Position numbers and translations under genes: made by a program
Shown here: piece after piece, positions 38,301 through 46,873 of the stretch
Position numbering within the stretch: the first letter of the stretch is position 1
Layout of the letters: each line of letters begins with the position of its first letter
NCBI RefSeq assembly: GCF_000243135.2
Contig: NC_019903.1
Location: 1,216,001 to 1,280,000, forward strand
Reading direction: 5' to 3'
Source: Desulfitobacterium dichloroeliminans LMG P-21439
Lineage (GTDB): Bacteria; Bacillota; Desulfitobacteriia; Desulfitobacteriales; Desulfitobacteriaceae
DNA: 64,000 nt
Notes under the pieces: model-generated
Database searches by the model: none
Told to the model about the DNA's origin: nothing
What the model saw: the letters and a program-made list of their open reading frames with translations, nothing else

Positions 38301-39218
38301 GCCGTTTGGGAAAAGCCTTTAGAAAGAATCTTCCCAACCAAAACGGCCCAGATGGGTTTACCTCAGGACTTTTCCTATGGGGAGCGTAATCTACACAGAC
38401 CCTCCACCAAAATTGCCAAGCCCCGTGTGTTTATCCCGGTTTTCCCTGGAACCAACTGCGAATATGATTCGAGGAAGGCTTTTGAGAAGGCTGGAGCAGT
38501 GGTAGACACTTTGGTAGTACGCAATCTTACCCCTGATCATGTGGAACAGACCATACAAAGAATTGTTGAAGAGATAGAACGCTCACAAATCATCATGCTC
38601 CCCGGTGGCTTTAGTGCTGGGGACGAGCCCGATGGTTCGGGGAAATTTATCGCGACCATGTTCCGCAATCCTCGTATCAAGGAAGCAGTCATGAAGTTGC
38701 TCACCCAAAGAGATGGACTAATGTTGGGTATATGTAATGGCTTTCAAGCTCTTATCAAACTAGGTCTAGTGCCATATGGCGAAATTATCGAATTGGACGA
38801 GAACTCGCCGACCTTAACCTATAATAAAATTGGACGCCATGTCTCCTGTATGGTGCAAACCAAAGTAGTCTCCACGTTATCTCCCTGGTTTAGTGGGGTG
38901 GAAGTAAATGATATCCATACCATTCCCGTATCTCATGGGGAAGGTCGTTTTGTAGCTAACCCTGCTACCATTCGCAAGCTCATGGAAAGAGGCCAGATAG
39001 CAACCCAGTATGTGGATCTGGAGGGCAACCCCAGCAATGATGTCTGCTTTAACCCCAACGGTTCCGATGAAGCCATCGAAGGAATCACTAGCCCAGACGG
39101 CCGAGTCCTCGGCAAGATGGCCCACTCCGAGCGCGAGGGTGAAGGCATCGCTATCAACATCCACGGCAATAAGTATCAGCCGATCTTTGAAGGCGGCGTG
39201 AATTACTTCAGAGGATAA
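35373..39218 (+). CDS. purL: Phosphoribosylformylglycinamidine synthase, single-chain PurL
   Basis: Converts FGAR to FGAM using glutamine and ATP. At 1281 residues this is the large form with all parts fused: an N-terminal PurS-like region, tandem AIRS-type halves (KNETHNHPTEIEPFGGAATC; GGKDSMSGS) and a C-terminal class I glutaminase of about 260 residues (PVFPGTNCEYDS, nucleophile Cys in MLGICNGFQ, SHGEGRF). Consistently, no purS or purQ is found. TAGGAGGTAATC precedes ATG 35373. It is the first gene of the riboswitch-controlled operon, although purE is usually first. Confidence 0.96.
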   Translation: MLEQAVKRLYVEKKRGFNIEAQGLLQDIQENLGMKGLEDLRIINRYDIAGITDEEYAQSRNIIFAEPTVDFIYDEQLEISSSDRVFAMEYLPGQYDQRADSAAQCIQILTQKERPEVLSAKVIVLKGQLTDHEFNRIKNYSINPVESREASLEKPESLALEVETPNDVEIIEGFTQMNSGELERFYQGAGLAMSPEDLTFCQGYFRDEEKRDPTITEIRVIDTYWSDHCRHTTFFTQLQNIAIEEGDFSSPIRNAYEDYLASREFVYGDKVQGRDVCLMDLAVIGMKELKKKGILKDLDESDEINACSIVVDVDVDGKTEEWLVMFKNETHNHPTEIEPFGGAATCLGGAIRDPLSGRTYVYQAMRVTGSGDPRAKVEETLPGKLPQRKIATGAAEGYSSYGNQIGLATGQVAEVYDEDFIAKRMEIGAVIAAAPRKNVIRQTPEPGDVVVLVGGRTGRDGCGGATGSSKEHTTESLASCGAEVQKGNPPTERKIQRLFRNPRVSTMIKRCNDFGAGGVSVAIGELTDGVEINLDAVFKKYEGLDGTELAISESQERMAVVIAAENLEAFVQNADAENLEATLVASVSATPRLNMTWRGKKIVDISREFLNTNGVKQKANVLVKLPEGKHNYFKQLPQGIEAKLAVGKDAKEDTSIGTVHSRQTALKEAWLANLQELNVCSQKGLVERFDSTIGANTVLMPFGGKYQETPTEGMVAKIPLESGETFTATAMTYGYNPQLAKWSPFHGALYAVVEAVTKMVALGEDYGKIRLTLQEYFEKLGKDPEKWGKPFSALLGALYAQKQFGIPAIGGKDSMSGSFMDLNVPPTLVAFAVGVLHTDHVVSQEFKEAGSQVVLVPSRRDEKEVIDFENLTRNFKKVHELIQSGKVYASHTVRMGGLAAALTKMAFGNRIGMKFLAATAEEDLFHADYGSIILEISESDNLKELFGEVNYRVLGSTQAKPSIELNGVEITLAEARAVWEKPLERIFPTKTAQMGLPQDFSYGERNLHRPSTKIAKPRVFIPVFPGTNCEYDSRKAFEKAGAVVDTLVVRNLTPDHVEQTIQRIVEEIERSQIIMLPGGFSAGDEPDGSGKFIATMFRNPRIKEAVMKLLTQRDGLMLGICNGFQALIKLGLVPYGEIIELDENSPTLTYNKIGRHVSCMVQTKVVSTLSPWFSGVEVNDIHTIPVSHGEGRFVANPATIRKLMERGQIATQYVDLEGNPSNDVCFNPNGSDEAIEGITSPDGRVLGKMAHSEREGEGIAINIHGNKYQPIFEGGVNYFRG

Positions 39219-39252
39219 GCCAAGCTAAATTACACGAATGGAGGAAGATAGA

Positions 39253-39744
39253 ATGAATCAAGTCGGTATCGTCATGGGCAGTGACTCAGATTATAGTGTC
39301 ATGGAAGACGCCATTAAAGTTCTCAAGGAATTTGGAGTTAGCTATGAAGTGAAGGTATCCTCAGCTCATCGGACCTTGGAGCGAACCTTGAATTGGGTGA
39401 GTGGATTCGAAGGACAAGGTGGCAAAGTGATTATTGCCGGGGCCGGGATGGCAGCTCATTTGCCTGGTGTGGTGGCAGGAGCGACGACTCTACCCGTAAT
39501 CGGGGTGCCGATTCGCAGTGGTGCATTGGAAGGGGTAGACGCCCTGTATGCCATCGTCCAGATGCCCCCGGGTGTTCCGGTGGCTACTGTGGGCATCAAT
39601 GGAGCTAAAAACGGCGGACTTTTGGCGGTTCAAATGATTGCGCTTTCCGACCAGAATTTGCGAGTGGCGTTAAAAGACTATCGAGTAACAATGGCAGAAG
39701 GGGTAGAGGCCAAGGATAAGGCCTTGCAAGAGAAACTCAAATAA
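39253..39744 (+). CDS. purE: N5-carboxyaminoimidazole ribonucleotide mutase PurE
   Basis: Isomerises N5-CAIR to CAIR, or carboxylates AIR directly if of class II. The 163-residue protein has the GSDSDYSVM and SAHRT motifs and GAGMAAHLPGVVAG. ATG 39253 is chosen because GGAGG lies 8 bases upstream; ATG 39238 overlaps that site. No purK is visible in the operon, so either PurK is elsewhere or the enzyme uses CO2. Confidence 0.94.
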   Translation: MNQVGIVMGSDSDYSVMEDAIKVLKEFGVSYEVKVSSAHRTLERTLNWVSGFEGQGGKVIIAGAGMAAHLPGVVAGATTLPVIGVPIRSGALEGVDALYAIVQMPPGVPVATVGINGAKNGGLLAVQMIALSDQNLRVALKDYRVTMAEGVEAKDKALQEKLK

Positions 39745-39760
39745 ATCTTCTGAAAGCAGT

Positions 39761-39866
39761 GGTCCATTTGGAGCTAAAGGCACAGAACAATAGATGCAGA
39801 ACAATAGATACAGAACTATAGATACAGAGCTATAGATAGATCTAAAGATAATGATCTAAATGGACC
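39761..39866 (+). repeat. Four 14-bp tandem repeats inside an inverted repeat, purE-purB spacer
   Basis: Four contiguous copies of CAGAACAATAGATA-like units run 39783-39838 with 1-2 changes between neighbours. GGTCCATTT (39761-39769) and AAATGGACC (39858-39866) bracket the array, so the RNA could fold it into a large loop. Confidence 0.85.
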
Positions 39867-39907
39867 CAAAAACTTATGGAACTCTAAAACGGAAAGGGAG
39901 ATTGCCG

Positions 39908-41203
39908 ATGATTGAACGATATACTCTTCCCGAGATGGGCCGCGTCTGGACAGATCAACATCGCCTAGAGCTTTGGCTAAAGATAGAAATTGCTGCTTGT
40001 GAGGGTTGGTCGAAGATTGGTAAAATACCCGAAGAGGCTGTCCGGGTCATCCGTGAAAAAGCCAGCTTCTCTTGGGAGCGAGTTAAGGAAATTGAAGAAA
40101 TTACCCATCATGATGTATTGGCTTTTACCACCAATGTAGCAGAAAATGTCGGAGAGCCAGCCAAGTATATTCACCTCGGACTCACCTCCTCTGATGTTTT
40201 AGACACAGCCTTATCATTGCAAATGGTTGAAGCGGCTGACATACTGCTGAAAAAACTGCAGCGATTGGAAGCAGCGTTGAAAACTCGGGCCTTGGAACAT
40301 AAGGACACCTTAATGATGGGAAGAACCCATGGCATTCATGCCGAACCGATCACAATGGGTCTAAAATTTGCTCTTTGGTATGAAGAGATTAAACGGCAAA
40401 CCCGTCGTATGGAATTTGCCCGTGAGGAGATTCGCGTTGGTAAGATTTCCGGAGCGGTTGGGACATTCGCTAATGTGGATCCCCAGGTCGAGGAATGGGT
40501 GTGTGCATCCCTTGGTCTAAGCCCGGCACCAATCTCTACCCAAGTGTTGCAGCGCGATCGACATGCTTTTTATGTAACGACTTTGGCTGGAGTTGCTAGC
40601 TCATTAGATAGGATAGCTACCGAATTAAGAAATCTGCAGCGCACCGATGTGCATGAGGTAGAAGAACCTTTTGCCAAAGGCCAAAAAGGTTCGTCGGCCA
40701 TGCCCCATAAGAAAAACCCCATTACCGGAGAGAGAATCTGTGGCATGGCTAGGGTTATTCGCGGCAATGCTCAAACAGCCCTAGAGAATGTGTCTCTTTG
40801 GCATGAGCGCGATATCTCTCATTCATCCGCTGAACGGATTATTTTGCCGGACAGTACCATTGCTCTGGATTATGTCTTGGAAAAGATGATTAAGCTAATC
40901 GAGGGCCTGCGGGTCTTTCCAGAAAAAATGCAACAAAATATCGATAAAGTCGTGGGTTTAATCTTCTCCCAAAGAGTTATGTTGGCTTTGGTCAAAAAGG
41001 GATCAAGTCGAGAAGACGCTTATGCCTGGACACAACGTAATGCTATGCAGGCATGGGAGACGAAGGAGACTTTCCAGTCCTTAGTGCTTAAGGATCAAGA
41101 GATTCGCAAGTACCTGACGGAAGCAGAGATTGAGGGACTTTTCGATTACAACTACCATACTAAACACGTGGATACAATCTTTAAACGAGTCGGACTTCTA
41201 TAA
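39908..41203 (+). CDS. purB: Adenylosuccinate lyase
   Basis: Acts twice in purine synthesis, cleaving SAICAR to AICAR and adenylosuccinate to AMP. The 431-residue protein has the fumarase-superfamily signature GSSAMPHKKNP with the catalytic Ser loop, the TTNVAENVG and TSSDVLDTA segments, and RTHGIHAEP with the catalytic His. ATG 39908 follows AAAGGGAGATTGCCG; an earlier in-frame ATG (39860) lies within the intergenic repeat region and is unlikely. Complete. Confidence 0.96.
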   Translation: MIERYTLPEMGRVWTDQHRLELWLKIEIAACEGWSKIGKIPEEAVRVIREKASFSWERVKEIEEITHHDVLAFTTNVAENVGEPAKYIHLGLTSSDVLDTALSLQMVEAADILLKKLQRLEAALKTRALEHKDTLMMGRTHGIHAEPITMGLKFALWYEEIKRQTRRMEFAREEIRVGKISGAVGTFANVDPQVEEWVCASLGLSPAPISTQVLQRDRHAFYVTTLAGVASSLDRIATELRNLQRTDVHEVEEPFAKGQKGSSAMPHKKNPITGERICGMARVIRGNAQTALENVSLWHERDISHSSAERIILPDSTIALDYVLEKMIKLIEGLRVFPEKMQQNIDKVVGLIFSQRVMLALVKKGSSREDAYAWTQRNAMQAWETKETFQSLVLKDQEIRKYLTEAEIEGLFDYNYHTKHVDTIFKRVGLL

Positions 41204-41273
41204 AGCCCATGTCTAAATTCACGGCAGAACGGCCTGTGTCGTTCCCTACTTCATGAATAAGAGGAGATATGCA

Positions 41274-41990
41274 ATGGAAAAACGAGAAATGGTATACGAG
41301 GGTAAAGCCAAGAAGGTTTTTGTCACGGATCAAGAAGGGATCTATTGGCTGGAATATAAGGATGACGCTACTGCATTTAATGGCGAAAAGAAAGGAACAA
41401 TTGGGGACAAAGGAATTGTCAACAATCGACTATCTGCTCTCTTTTTCCAAGCCTTAGCAAAGGCCGGTATTCCGTCCCACTTTGTCGAATTACTCAATGA
41501 TCGAGAAATGATTGTGCGTAAATTAGAAATGATTCCTTTGGAAGTGGTCGTACGCAATATCGCAGCCGGCAGCTTAGCGAAACGACTGGGGGTAGATGAA
41601 GGATTTCAACTAGCACGACCGGTTGTAGAATTGTATTACAAGGATGATTCTTTGGGTGATCCATTCGTCAATGAGTCCCACGCTTTAGCGATGGGGTGGG
41701 CGGAAGTGGCGGAGCTTCAAGAAATCCAAGAAATGGGGCTTAGCATCAATGAGGTATTGCAAAAGATTCTGGACCAAGCGGGTATCATCTTGGTGGATTT
41801 CAAATTGGAGTTTGGCAAAAATGAGGGCAAAGTGCTTTTAGGGGATGAAATATCTCCTGATACCTGCCGTTTTTGGGATAAAGAAACTCAGAATAAGCTG
41901 GATAAAGATCGTTTTCGTCGTGATCTCGGCCAAGTTGAAGAAGCCTACGAAGAAGTCTATCGCCGGGTCAGTTCAGTCCTTAAAGCATAA
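41274..41990 (+). CDS. purC: SAICAR synthetase
   Basis: Joins CAIR and aspartate with ATP. The 238-residue protein begins [13 protein letters not shown] and has SGLxKRLG-like [30 protein letters not shown] and [12 protein letters not shown], all typical of PurC. ATG 41274 follows AAGAGGAGATATGCA; an upstream in-frame ATG (41253) overlaps that ribosome site. Usual length. Confidence 0.96.
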   Translation: MEKREMVYEGKAKKVFVTDQEGIYWLEYKDDATAFNGEKKGTIGDKGIVNNRLSALFFQALAKAGIPSHFVELLNDREMIVRKLEMIPLEVVVRNIAAGSLAKRLGVDEGFQLARPVVELYYKDDSLGDPFVNESHALAMGWAEVAELQEIQEMGLSINEVLQKILDQAGIILVDFKLEFGKNEGKVLLGDEISPDTCRFWDKETQNKLDKDRFRRDLGQVEEAYEEVYRRVSSVLKA

Positions 41991-41993
41991 CAG

Positions 41994-42066
41994 TGTCATC
42001 CTGAAGGGAAGGATGACTTGTGGATATTTTCGGTTTAAGATACTTCGCGATGCTCAATATGACATA
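41994..42066 (+). repeat. Degenerate palindromic intergenic repeat between purC and purF
   Basis: TGTCATCCTGA opens the element, with an internal GTCATCCT/AGGATGAC hairpin (41995-42002, 42010-42017). TAAGATACTTCGCGATGCTC and ATATGACA close it. This resembles the widespread GTCATCCTGAGCGAAGC repeat family, here decayed. Confidence 0.45.
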
Positions 42067-42101
42067 TATATTTGGCATTAATAAATGAGGAGGGTATCGA
42101 A

Positions 42102-43520
42102 TTGAGAGAGCCCTGGGATGATAAACCTAATGAAGAATGTGGAGTTTTCGGCATTTATGCGCCTGAGCAAGAAGTAGCCCGTCTCACCTATTACGCCCTT
42201 TATGCTTTGCAGCATCGAGGACAGGAAAGTGCTGGAATTGCCGTTTCTGATGGAAGTACTATTCAAGTGCACAAAGGGATGGGTTTGGTTTCTGAAGTCT
42301 TCTCGGAAAGGGTACTGTTGGAACTGAATAGCAAGGGAAAAATGGCGATTGGCCATGTGCGCTATTCTACGACGGGTTCTAGCCTCCTTGCTAATGCACA
42401 GCCTCTCGTTGTTCATTACCAAAAGGGAATGATGGCCCTAGCTCATAATGGAAACTTGACCAATGCGGCAGAGCTACGAGATGAGTTAGTCAAGGATGGA
42501 GCAGTATTTCAGACGACAGTCGATACGGAAGTGATTGTGCTCTTAATTGCTCGCTATTATCGAAGCAGCTTAGAAGACGCCCTTGTGAAGACCATGTTAG
42601 ATTTGCAAGGGGCCTATTCGCTGGTGATTGCCGCGGATAACAAGATCATGGGTGTACGGGATCCCTACGGCGTTCGTCCCTTATGCATTGGACAGCTTGA
42701 AGGTCGTTATTGTCTTGCTTCGGAGAGTTGTGCCTTAGATACGATAGGAGCTGAATTTGTCCGTGATGTTTTACCGGGCGAAATCATCACGATCGATGAG
42801 GATGGTCTGCACTCACGACAAGGGCTGCCGTCTCAGAAGACAGCAGTCTGTGCCTTTGAATACATTTATTTAGCTCGCCCGGATAGCACGATTGACGAAT
42901 TGAATGTGACGGAAAGCCGTCGCCGAATGGGCGTTGAATTAGCTAGAGAATGCCCAATCGAGGCGGATATTGTGATTCCGGTACCCGATTCGGGGATGAC
43001 CGCCGCCCTAGGCTATGCGGAGGAATCTGGGATACCTTTTGCCCAAGGCTTGCTTAAAAATCGTTATGTGGGAAGAACCTTTATTCAACCCACCCAAGAA
43101 ATGCGTGAAGTCGCAGTGCGGTTGAAGCTGAATGCCAATGCCCAAGTGATACGTGGTAAACGGGTGATTATGATTGATGATTCGATTGTAAGAGGGACCA
43201 CCAGTTCACGAATCGTCGAAATGCTTCGCAAGGTGGGGGCAAAGGAAGTCCATCTCCTCATCTCCAGTCCTCCGGTTCTCTACACTTGCTATTATGGTAT
43301 TGATACGGCGGAGCGGGAAAAACTCATCGCCACAAATATGGATCTGGAAGAGATTCGCCAATATGTGGGGGCAGATTCTCTCTACTATTTATCTGATGAA
43401 GGGGTGCGCAGAGCCTTAGGAAACTTGTCCGTTTGTATGGCTTGTTTTGATGGCAATTATCCTGCAGGAATGCCTACGGGGGCGAAAGCTAAATTGGAAA
43501 CCTGTAAAGGCAAATGTTAA
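42102..43520 (+). CDS. purF: Amidophosphoribosyltransferase
   Basis: First committed step of purine synthesis: PRPP and glutamine to phosphoribosylamine. TTG 42102 is preferred because GAGGAGGG ends 7 bases upstream. The product is then 472 residues with a 12-residue propeptide before Cys13 (NEE-CGVFGIY), the N-terminal nucleophile freed by self-cleavage. The PRPP motif VIMIDDSIVRGTTS and cysteines in the C-terminal region (SVCMACFDGNYP) indicate the Bacillus-type enzyme with an oxygen-sensitive [4Fe-4S] cluster. Confidence 0.95.
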   Translation: MREPWDDKPNEECGVFGIYAPEQEVARLTYYALYALQHRGQESAGIAVSDGSTIQVHKGMGLVSEVFSERVLLELNSKGKMAIGHVRYSTTGSSLLANAQPLVVHYQKGMMALAHNGNLTNAAELRDELVKDGAVFQTTVDTEVIVLLIARYYRSSLEDALVKTMLDLQGAYSLVIAADNKIMGVRDPYGVRPLCIGQLEGRYCLASESCALDTIGAEFVRDVLPGEIITIDEDGLHSRQGLPSQKTAVCAFEYIYLARPDSTIDELNVTESRRRMGVELARECPIEADIVIPVPDSGMTAALGYAEESGIPFAQGLLKNRYVGRTFIQPTQEMREVAVRLKLNANAQVIRGKRVIMIDDSIVRGTTSSRIVEMLRKVGAKEVHLLISSPPVLYTCYYGIDTAEREKLIATNMDLEEIRQYVGADSLYYLSDEGVRRALGNLSVCMACFDGNYPAGMPTGAKAKLETCKGKC

Positions 43521-43614
43521 ATTAATCTATAGGAAACCTGCTTTCTTCGAAAGCTTAGTTGGCTTATCCACGGGGTGGAGAGTTGGCTAGAAAGAATAGA
43601 AAGGTGGATCTGTA

Positions 43615-44634
43615 ATGGGATATTCTTATCGTCAGGCTGGAGTAGATATTGACGCCGGAAATCAAGCTGTGGAGTTGATGAAACCTGCCGTAAAGCGGAC
43701 CCTGCGTCCGGAGGTCATGGGGGGACTCGGTGGTTTTGGTGGACTCTTTGCTTTGAATCTGAAAAAATATCCGGAACCAGTACTGGTTTCCGGAACGGAT
43801 GGAGTCGGGACAAAGCTCAAATTGGCTTTTCAGATGAATCGGCATGATACCATCGGCCAAGACGCGGTGGCCATGTGTGTGAATGACATTTTAGTCCAAG
43901 GCGCGGAGCCTTTGTTCTTTCTCGATTATTTGGCTGTGGGTAAATTGGTGCCTGAGCAAGTGGCTGAAGTCGTGGGCGGAATTGCCAAGGGCTGTGAATT
44001 GACCGGATGTGCCCTTATCGGCGGTGAGACAGCGGAGATGCCTGGATTTTATGCCGAAGGGGAATACGATATTGCGGGCTTTGCCGTAGGAGCAGTGAAC
44101 CGCCCGGATCTGATCGATGGCTCGCAGATTAAAGAGGGCGATGTCTTAATCGGTCTTGCTTCGTCCGGCTTTCACAGCAATGGCTATTCCTTGGTACGGA
44201 AAGTCTTTGCTCCAGACCTTTGGGATAAGGTCTACCCGGAGTTAGGGGAAACTCTAGGCGAGGCGCTCCTTCGTCCCACGCGGATCTATGTGAAAAGCGT
44301 CCTTCCCCTACTAGAGAAACGCCAGATTCTTGGGATGGCCCATATTACCGGGGGAGGCCTAACTGAAAATATTCCCCGTATTCTTCCGGAAGGGTTTGGA
44401 GTTACTATTGATCGCTCCGCCTGGCAGGTTCCCGCCCTTTTTAAGCTATTACAAACCATGGGTGAGGTAGCTGAAGAAGAAATGCTTCGCACCTTTAATA
44501 TGGGTATTGGCTTTGTATTAATCGTCCATCCTCAAGATGTAGAGGAAATCCAGGGTCAGCTCCGGGCGGCAGGGGAAGTAAGCTTTGTCTTTGGAGAGGT
44601 TCAAGGCCAGAGCAAGGGAGTGAATTATCGTTGA
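43615..44634 (+). CDS. purM: Phosphoribosylformylglycinamidine cyclo-ligase
   Basis: Closes FGAM to AIR with ATP. The 339-residue protein has the AIRS signatures [48 protein letters not shown] and [28 protein letters not shown] precedes ATG 43615. Its stop overlaps the purN start (ATGA), so the two are coupled. Confidence 0.97.
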   Translation: MGYSYRQAGVDIDAGNQAVELMKPAVKRTLRPEVMGGLGGFGGLFALNLKKYPEPVLVSGTDGVGTKLKLAFQMNRHDTIGQDAVAMCVNDILVQGAEPLFFLDYLAVGKLVPEQVAEVVGGIAKGCELTGCALIGGETAEMPGFYAEGEYDIAGFAVGAVNRPDLIDGSQIKEGDVLIGLASSGFHSNGYSLVRKVFAPDLWDKVYPELGETLGEALLRPTRIYVKSVLPLLEKRQILGMAHITGGGLTENIPRILPEGFGVTIDRSAWQVPALFKLLQTMGEVAEEEMLRTFNMGIGFVLIVHPQDVEEIQGQLRAAGEVSFVFGEVQGQSKGVNYR

Positions 44635-45236
44635 TGCGGATCGGGGTATTGGCTTCCGGACGAGGAAGCAACCTACAGGCATTGATTGAGGTCTGGAAGC
44701 AAGGCATGCTGGGGGCGGATATCGTGGCTGTAGGCTCAGACCGTGAGGATGCTCTAGCTTTGCAACGGGCTCAAGATGTAGGGGTACTAAATCAAGCCTT
44801 CCCTCTTCGCAATTATGGGACCCGGGGGGAACAGGAGGGGGCAATCCTGAGTTGGCTGAGAGAGCAGGGGGTAGAGCTTCTGGTTCTCGCAGGATTTATG
44901 CGGGTGTTGAGCAAGGAATTTCTGCAAGCATGCCAAATTCCCGTTATCAACATTCACCCTTCGTTGCTACCGGCTTTTCAAGGCCTTCATGCCCAAAGGC
45001 AGGCCGTGGAATATGGGGTCAAGCTTTCCGGTTGTACAGTTCACTATGTGGATGAGGGGCTGGATAGTGGTCCCATTATCCTACAAGAGGCTGTAGCAGT
45101 GTTGCCGGATGATACTGAAGCATCTTTATCAGACCGCATTCTGGAAGTCGAGCATCGAATTTATCCTGAGGCAGTAAAGTTAGTGGCGACTGGACGGGTC
45201 AGTCGGCAGGGGCGTGTCGTGGAGATTCTTGATTAA
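44634..45236 (+). CDS. purN: Phosphoribosylglycinamide formyltransferase
   Basis: Formylates GAR with 10-formyl-THF. The 200-residue protein has RIGVLASGRGSNLQAL, FMRVLSKEFL, and the catalytic block INIHPSLLPAFQGLHAQ with the essential Asn, His and later Asp (DEGLDSGPII). ATG 44634 overlaps the purM stop by one base. Usual length for the family. Confidence 0.96.
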   Translation: MRIGVLASGRGSNLQALIEVWKQGMLGADIVAVGSDREDALALQRAQDVGVLNQAFPLRNYGTRGEQEGAILSWLREQGVELLVLAGFMRVLSKEFLQACQIPVINIHPSLLPAFQGLHAQRQAVEYGVKLSGCTVHYVDEGLDSGPIILQEAVAVLPDDTEASLSDRILEVEHRIYPEAVKLVATGRVSRQGRVVEILD

Positions 45237-45275
45237 CACGGCAATGAGAAGATTTAGTTTGAGGGGGCTTTTTTG

Positions 45276-46835
45276 ATGAGAAGAGCAATGCTCAGTGTTT
45301 CTAATAAAACAGGACTGGTAGAATTTGCCCGGGGACTGGTGGAGCTAGGTTTCGCTTTGGTTTCCACTGGAGGAACCTTTAAGACCTTGACCGGTGCAGG
45401 ACTACCTGTAAGCTATGTCACAGAGATTACGGGCTTTCCAGAGATTCTGGATGGACGAGTCAAGACACTTCATCCAAAGGTCCATGGAGGGATACTCGCC
45501 CGTGGCACGGCAGAACATTTGCAACAGCTTAAAGAGAATGGAATTGGCCTTATTGAGCTGGTGGTGGTGAATCTTTATCCTTTTAAGGAGACCATCGCCA
45601 AACCGGGAGTGGAATTCCAAGAGGCCATTGAAAATATTGATATCGGCGGTCCCTCGATGGTGCGGGCGGCAGCTAAAAATCAAGAACGTGTAAGTATCGT
45701 CGTGAATCCGGAACGTTATGGGGAAGTTCTGCAAGCAATGCGCGAGCAAGGTGAAGTGCCTTATGCTTTGCGTAAACGTTTGGCTGCCGAGGCCTTTGCC
45801 CATACGGCTGAATATGATCGCTATATTGCGGATTATTTAGCTCAGGAGCTGGCGAAGGAATCAGCTGAATCGACTACGGATCAATCCGTTTTCCCTGATT
45901 CCATAACCCTCTCTGGGCAAAAGGTCCAGGACCTCCGCTATGGGGAGAATCCTGACCAAAAGGCTGCCTTTTATCGTAGGATTGGGGCTGAAGGGACTTT
46001 AGCTCATGGGCAACAACTCCAGGGGAAAGAACTTTCCTATAATAACTGGATGGATATGGATGCTGCTTGGGGAATTGTAGAGGATTTCGGCGAACCTGCT
46101 TGTGCCATTATTAAACATACTAATCCTTGTGGAACTGCCCTTGGCAAGACTGCCCTTGAAGCCTATGAAAGAGCTCTAGCAGCGGACCCGGTATCGGCCT
46201 TCGGTGGGATTATCGCTTTCAATCGGGGAATCGAAGCACCCTGTGCCGAAGCCTTGAAAGGTCATTTTTATGAAGTAATTGTAGCTCCTAAGTTTAGCGA
46301 AGAAGCCCAGGAGATTTTGCAGGAAAAGAAAAATCTTCGTCTGGTTCAAGTGACACCAGGGGCACAGCGGGCAACTGCACCCTGGAAGGTGCGCTCGATC
46401 GAAGGGGGATTTTTAATTCAGGAAGAAGATGAGGGCACAACACCAGTCTCCGCTTGGGAGACTGTTAGTGATCTTAAGCCGACCCCTCAAGATATCCAAG
46501 AGCTGGATTTTGCTTGGCGGGTTGTGAAGCATGTCAAATCCAATGCGATTGTTCTTACTAAAATGAGTCAAACTCTAGGAGTGGGAGCTGGTCAGATGAA
46601 TCGGGTCGGTTCCGTGAAGATTGCCCTAGAGCAGGCACGCGAAAAGGCCCAAGGAGCCTATCTTGCTTCTGACGCTTTCTTCCCTTTCCCGGATTCCTTG
46701 GAAGAGGCTGCTAAAGCAGGGGTTCGTGCTGTGGTTCAACCCGGTGGATCGGTCAAGGATGCGGAAGTCATTGAGGCTGCTAATCGTTTAGGCTTGATTC
46801 TGATGTTTACCCATCGACGTCATTTTAAACACTAG
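45276..46835 (+). CDS. purH: Bifunctional AICAR transformylase / IMP cyclohydrolase
   Basis: Last two steps to IMP. The 519-residue protein has an N-terminal MGS-like cyclohydrolase domain (VSTGGTFKTL, DGRVKTLHPKVHGG) and a C-terminal AICARFT domain (DLRYGENPDQKA, the catalytic KHTNPCG, DAFFPFPDSLEEAAKAGV, and the final HRRHFKH). GAGGGGGC precedes ATG 45276. Complete. Confidence 0.97.
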   Translation: MRRAMLSVSNKTGLVEFARGLVELGFALVSTGGTFKTLTGAGLPVSYVTEITGFPEILDGRVKTLHPKVHGGILARGTAEHLQQLKENGIGLIELVVVNLYPFKETIAKPGVEFQEAIENIDIGGPSMVRAAAKNQERVSIVVNPERYGEVLQAMREQGEVPYALRKRLAAEAFAHTAEYDRYIADYLAQELAKESAESTTDQSVFPDSITLSGQKVQDLRYGENPDQKAAFYRRIGAEGTLAHGQQLQGKELSYNNWMDMDAAWGIVEDFGEPACAIIKHTNPCGTALGKTALEAYERALAADPVSAFGGIIAFNRGIEAPCAEALKGHFYEVIVAPKFSEEAQEILQEKKNLRLVQVTPGAQRATAPWKVRSIEGGFLIQEEDEGTTPVSAWETVSDLKPTPQDIQELDFAWRVVKHVKSNAIVLTKMSQTLGVGAGQMNRVGSVKIALEQAREKAQGAYLASDAFFPFPDSLEEAAKAGVRAVVQPGGSVKDAEVIEAANRLGLILMFTHRRHFKH

Positions 46836-46873
46836 GTTGTGTTCGACCAATCAATGAGTAAAGTAGGTGTCCT

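Noticed and set aside
39783-39838. CRISPR array
   Set aside because: The 14-bp units are contiguous without spacers, and no cas genes are near.
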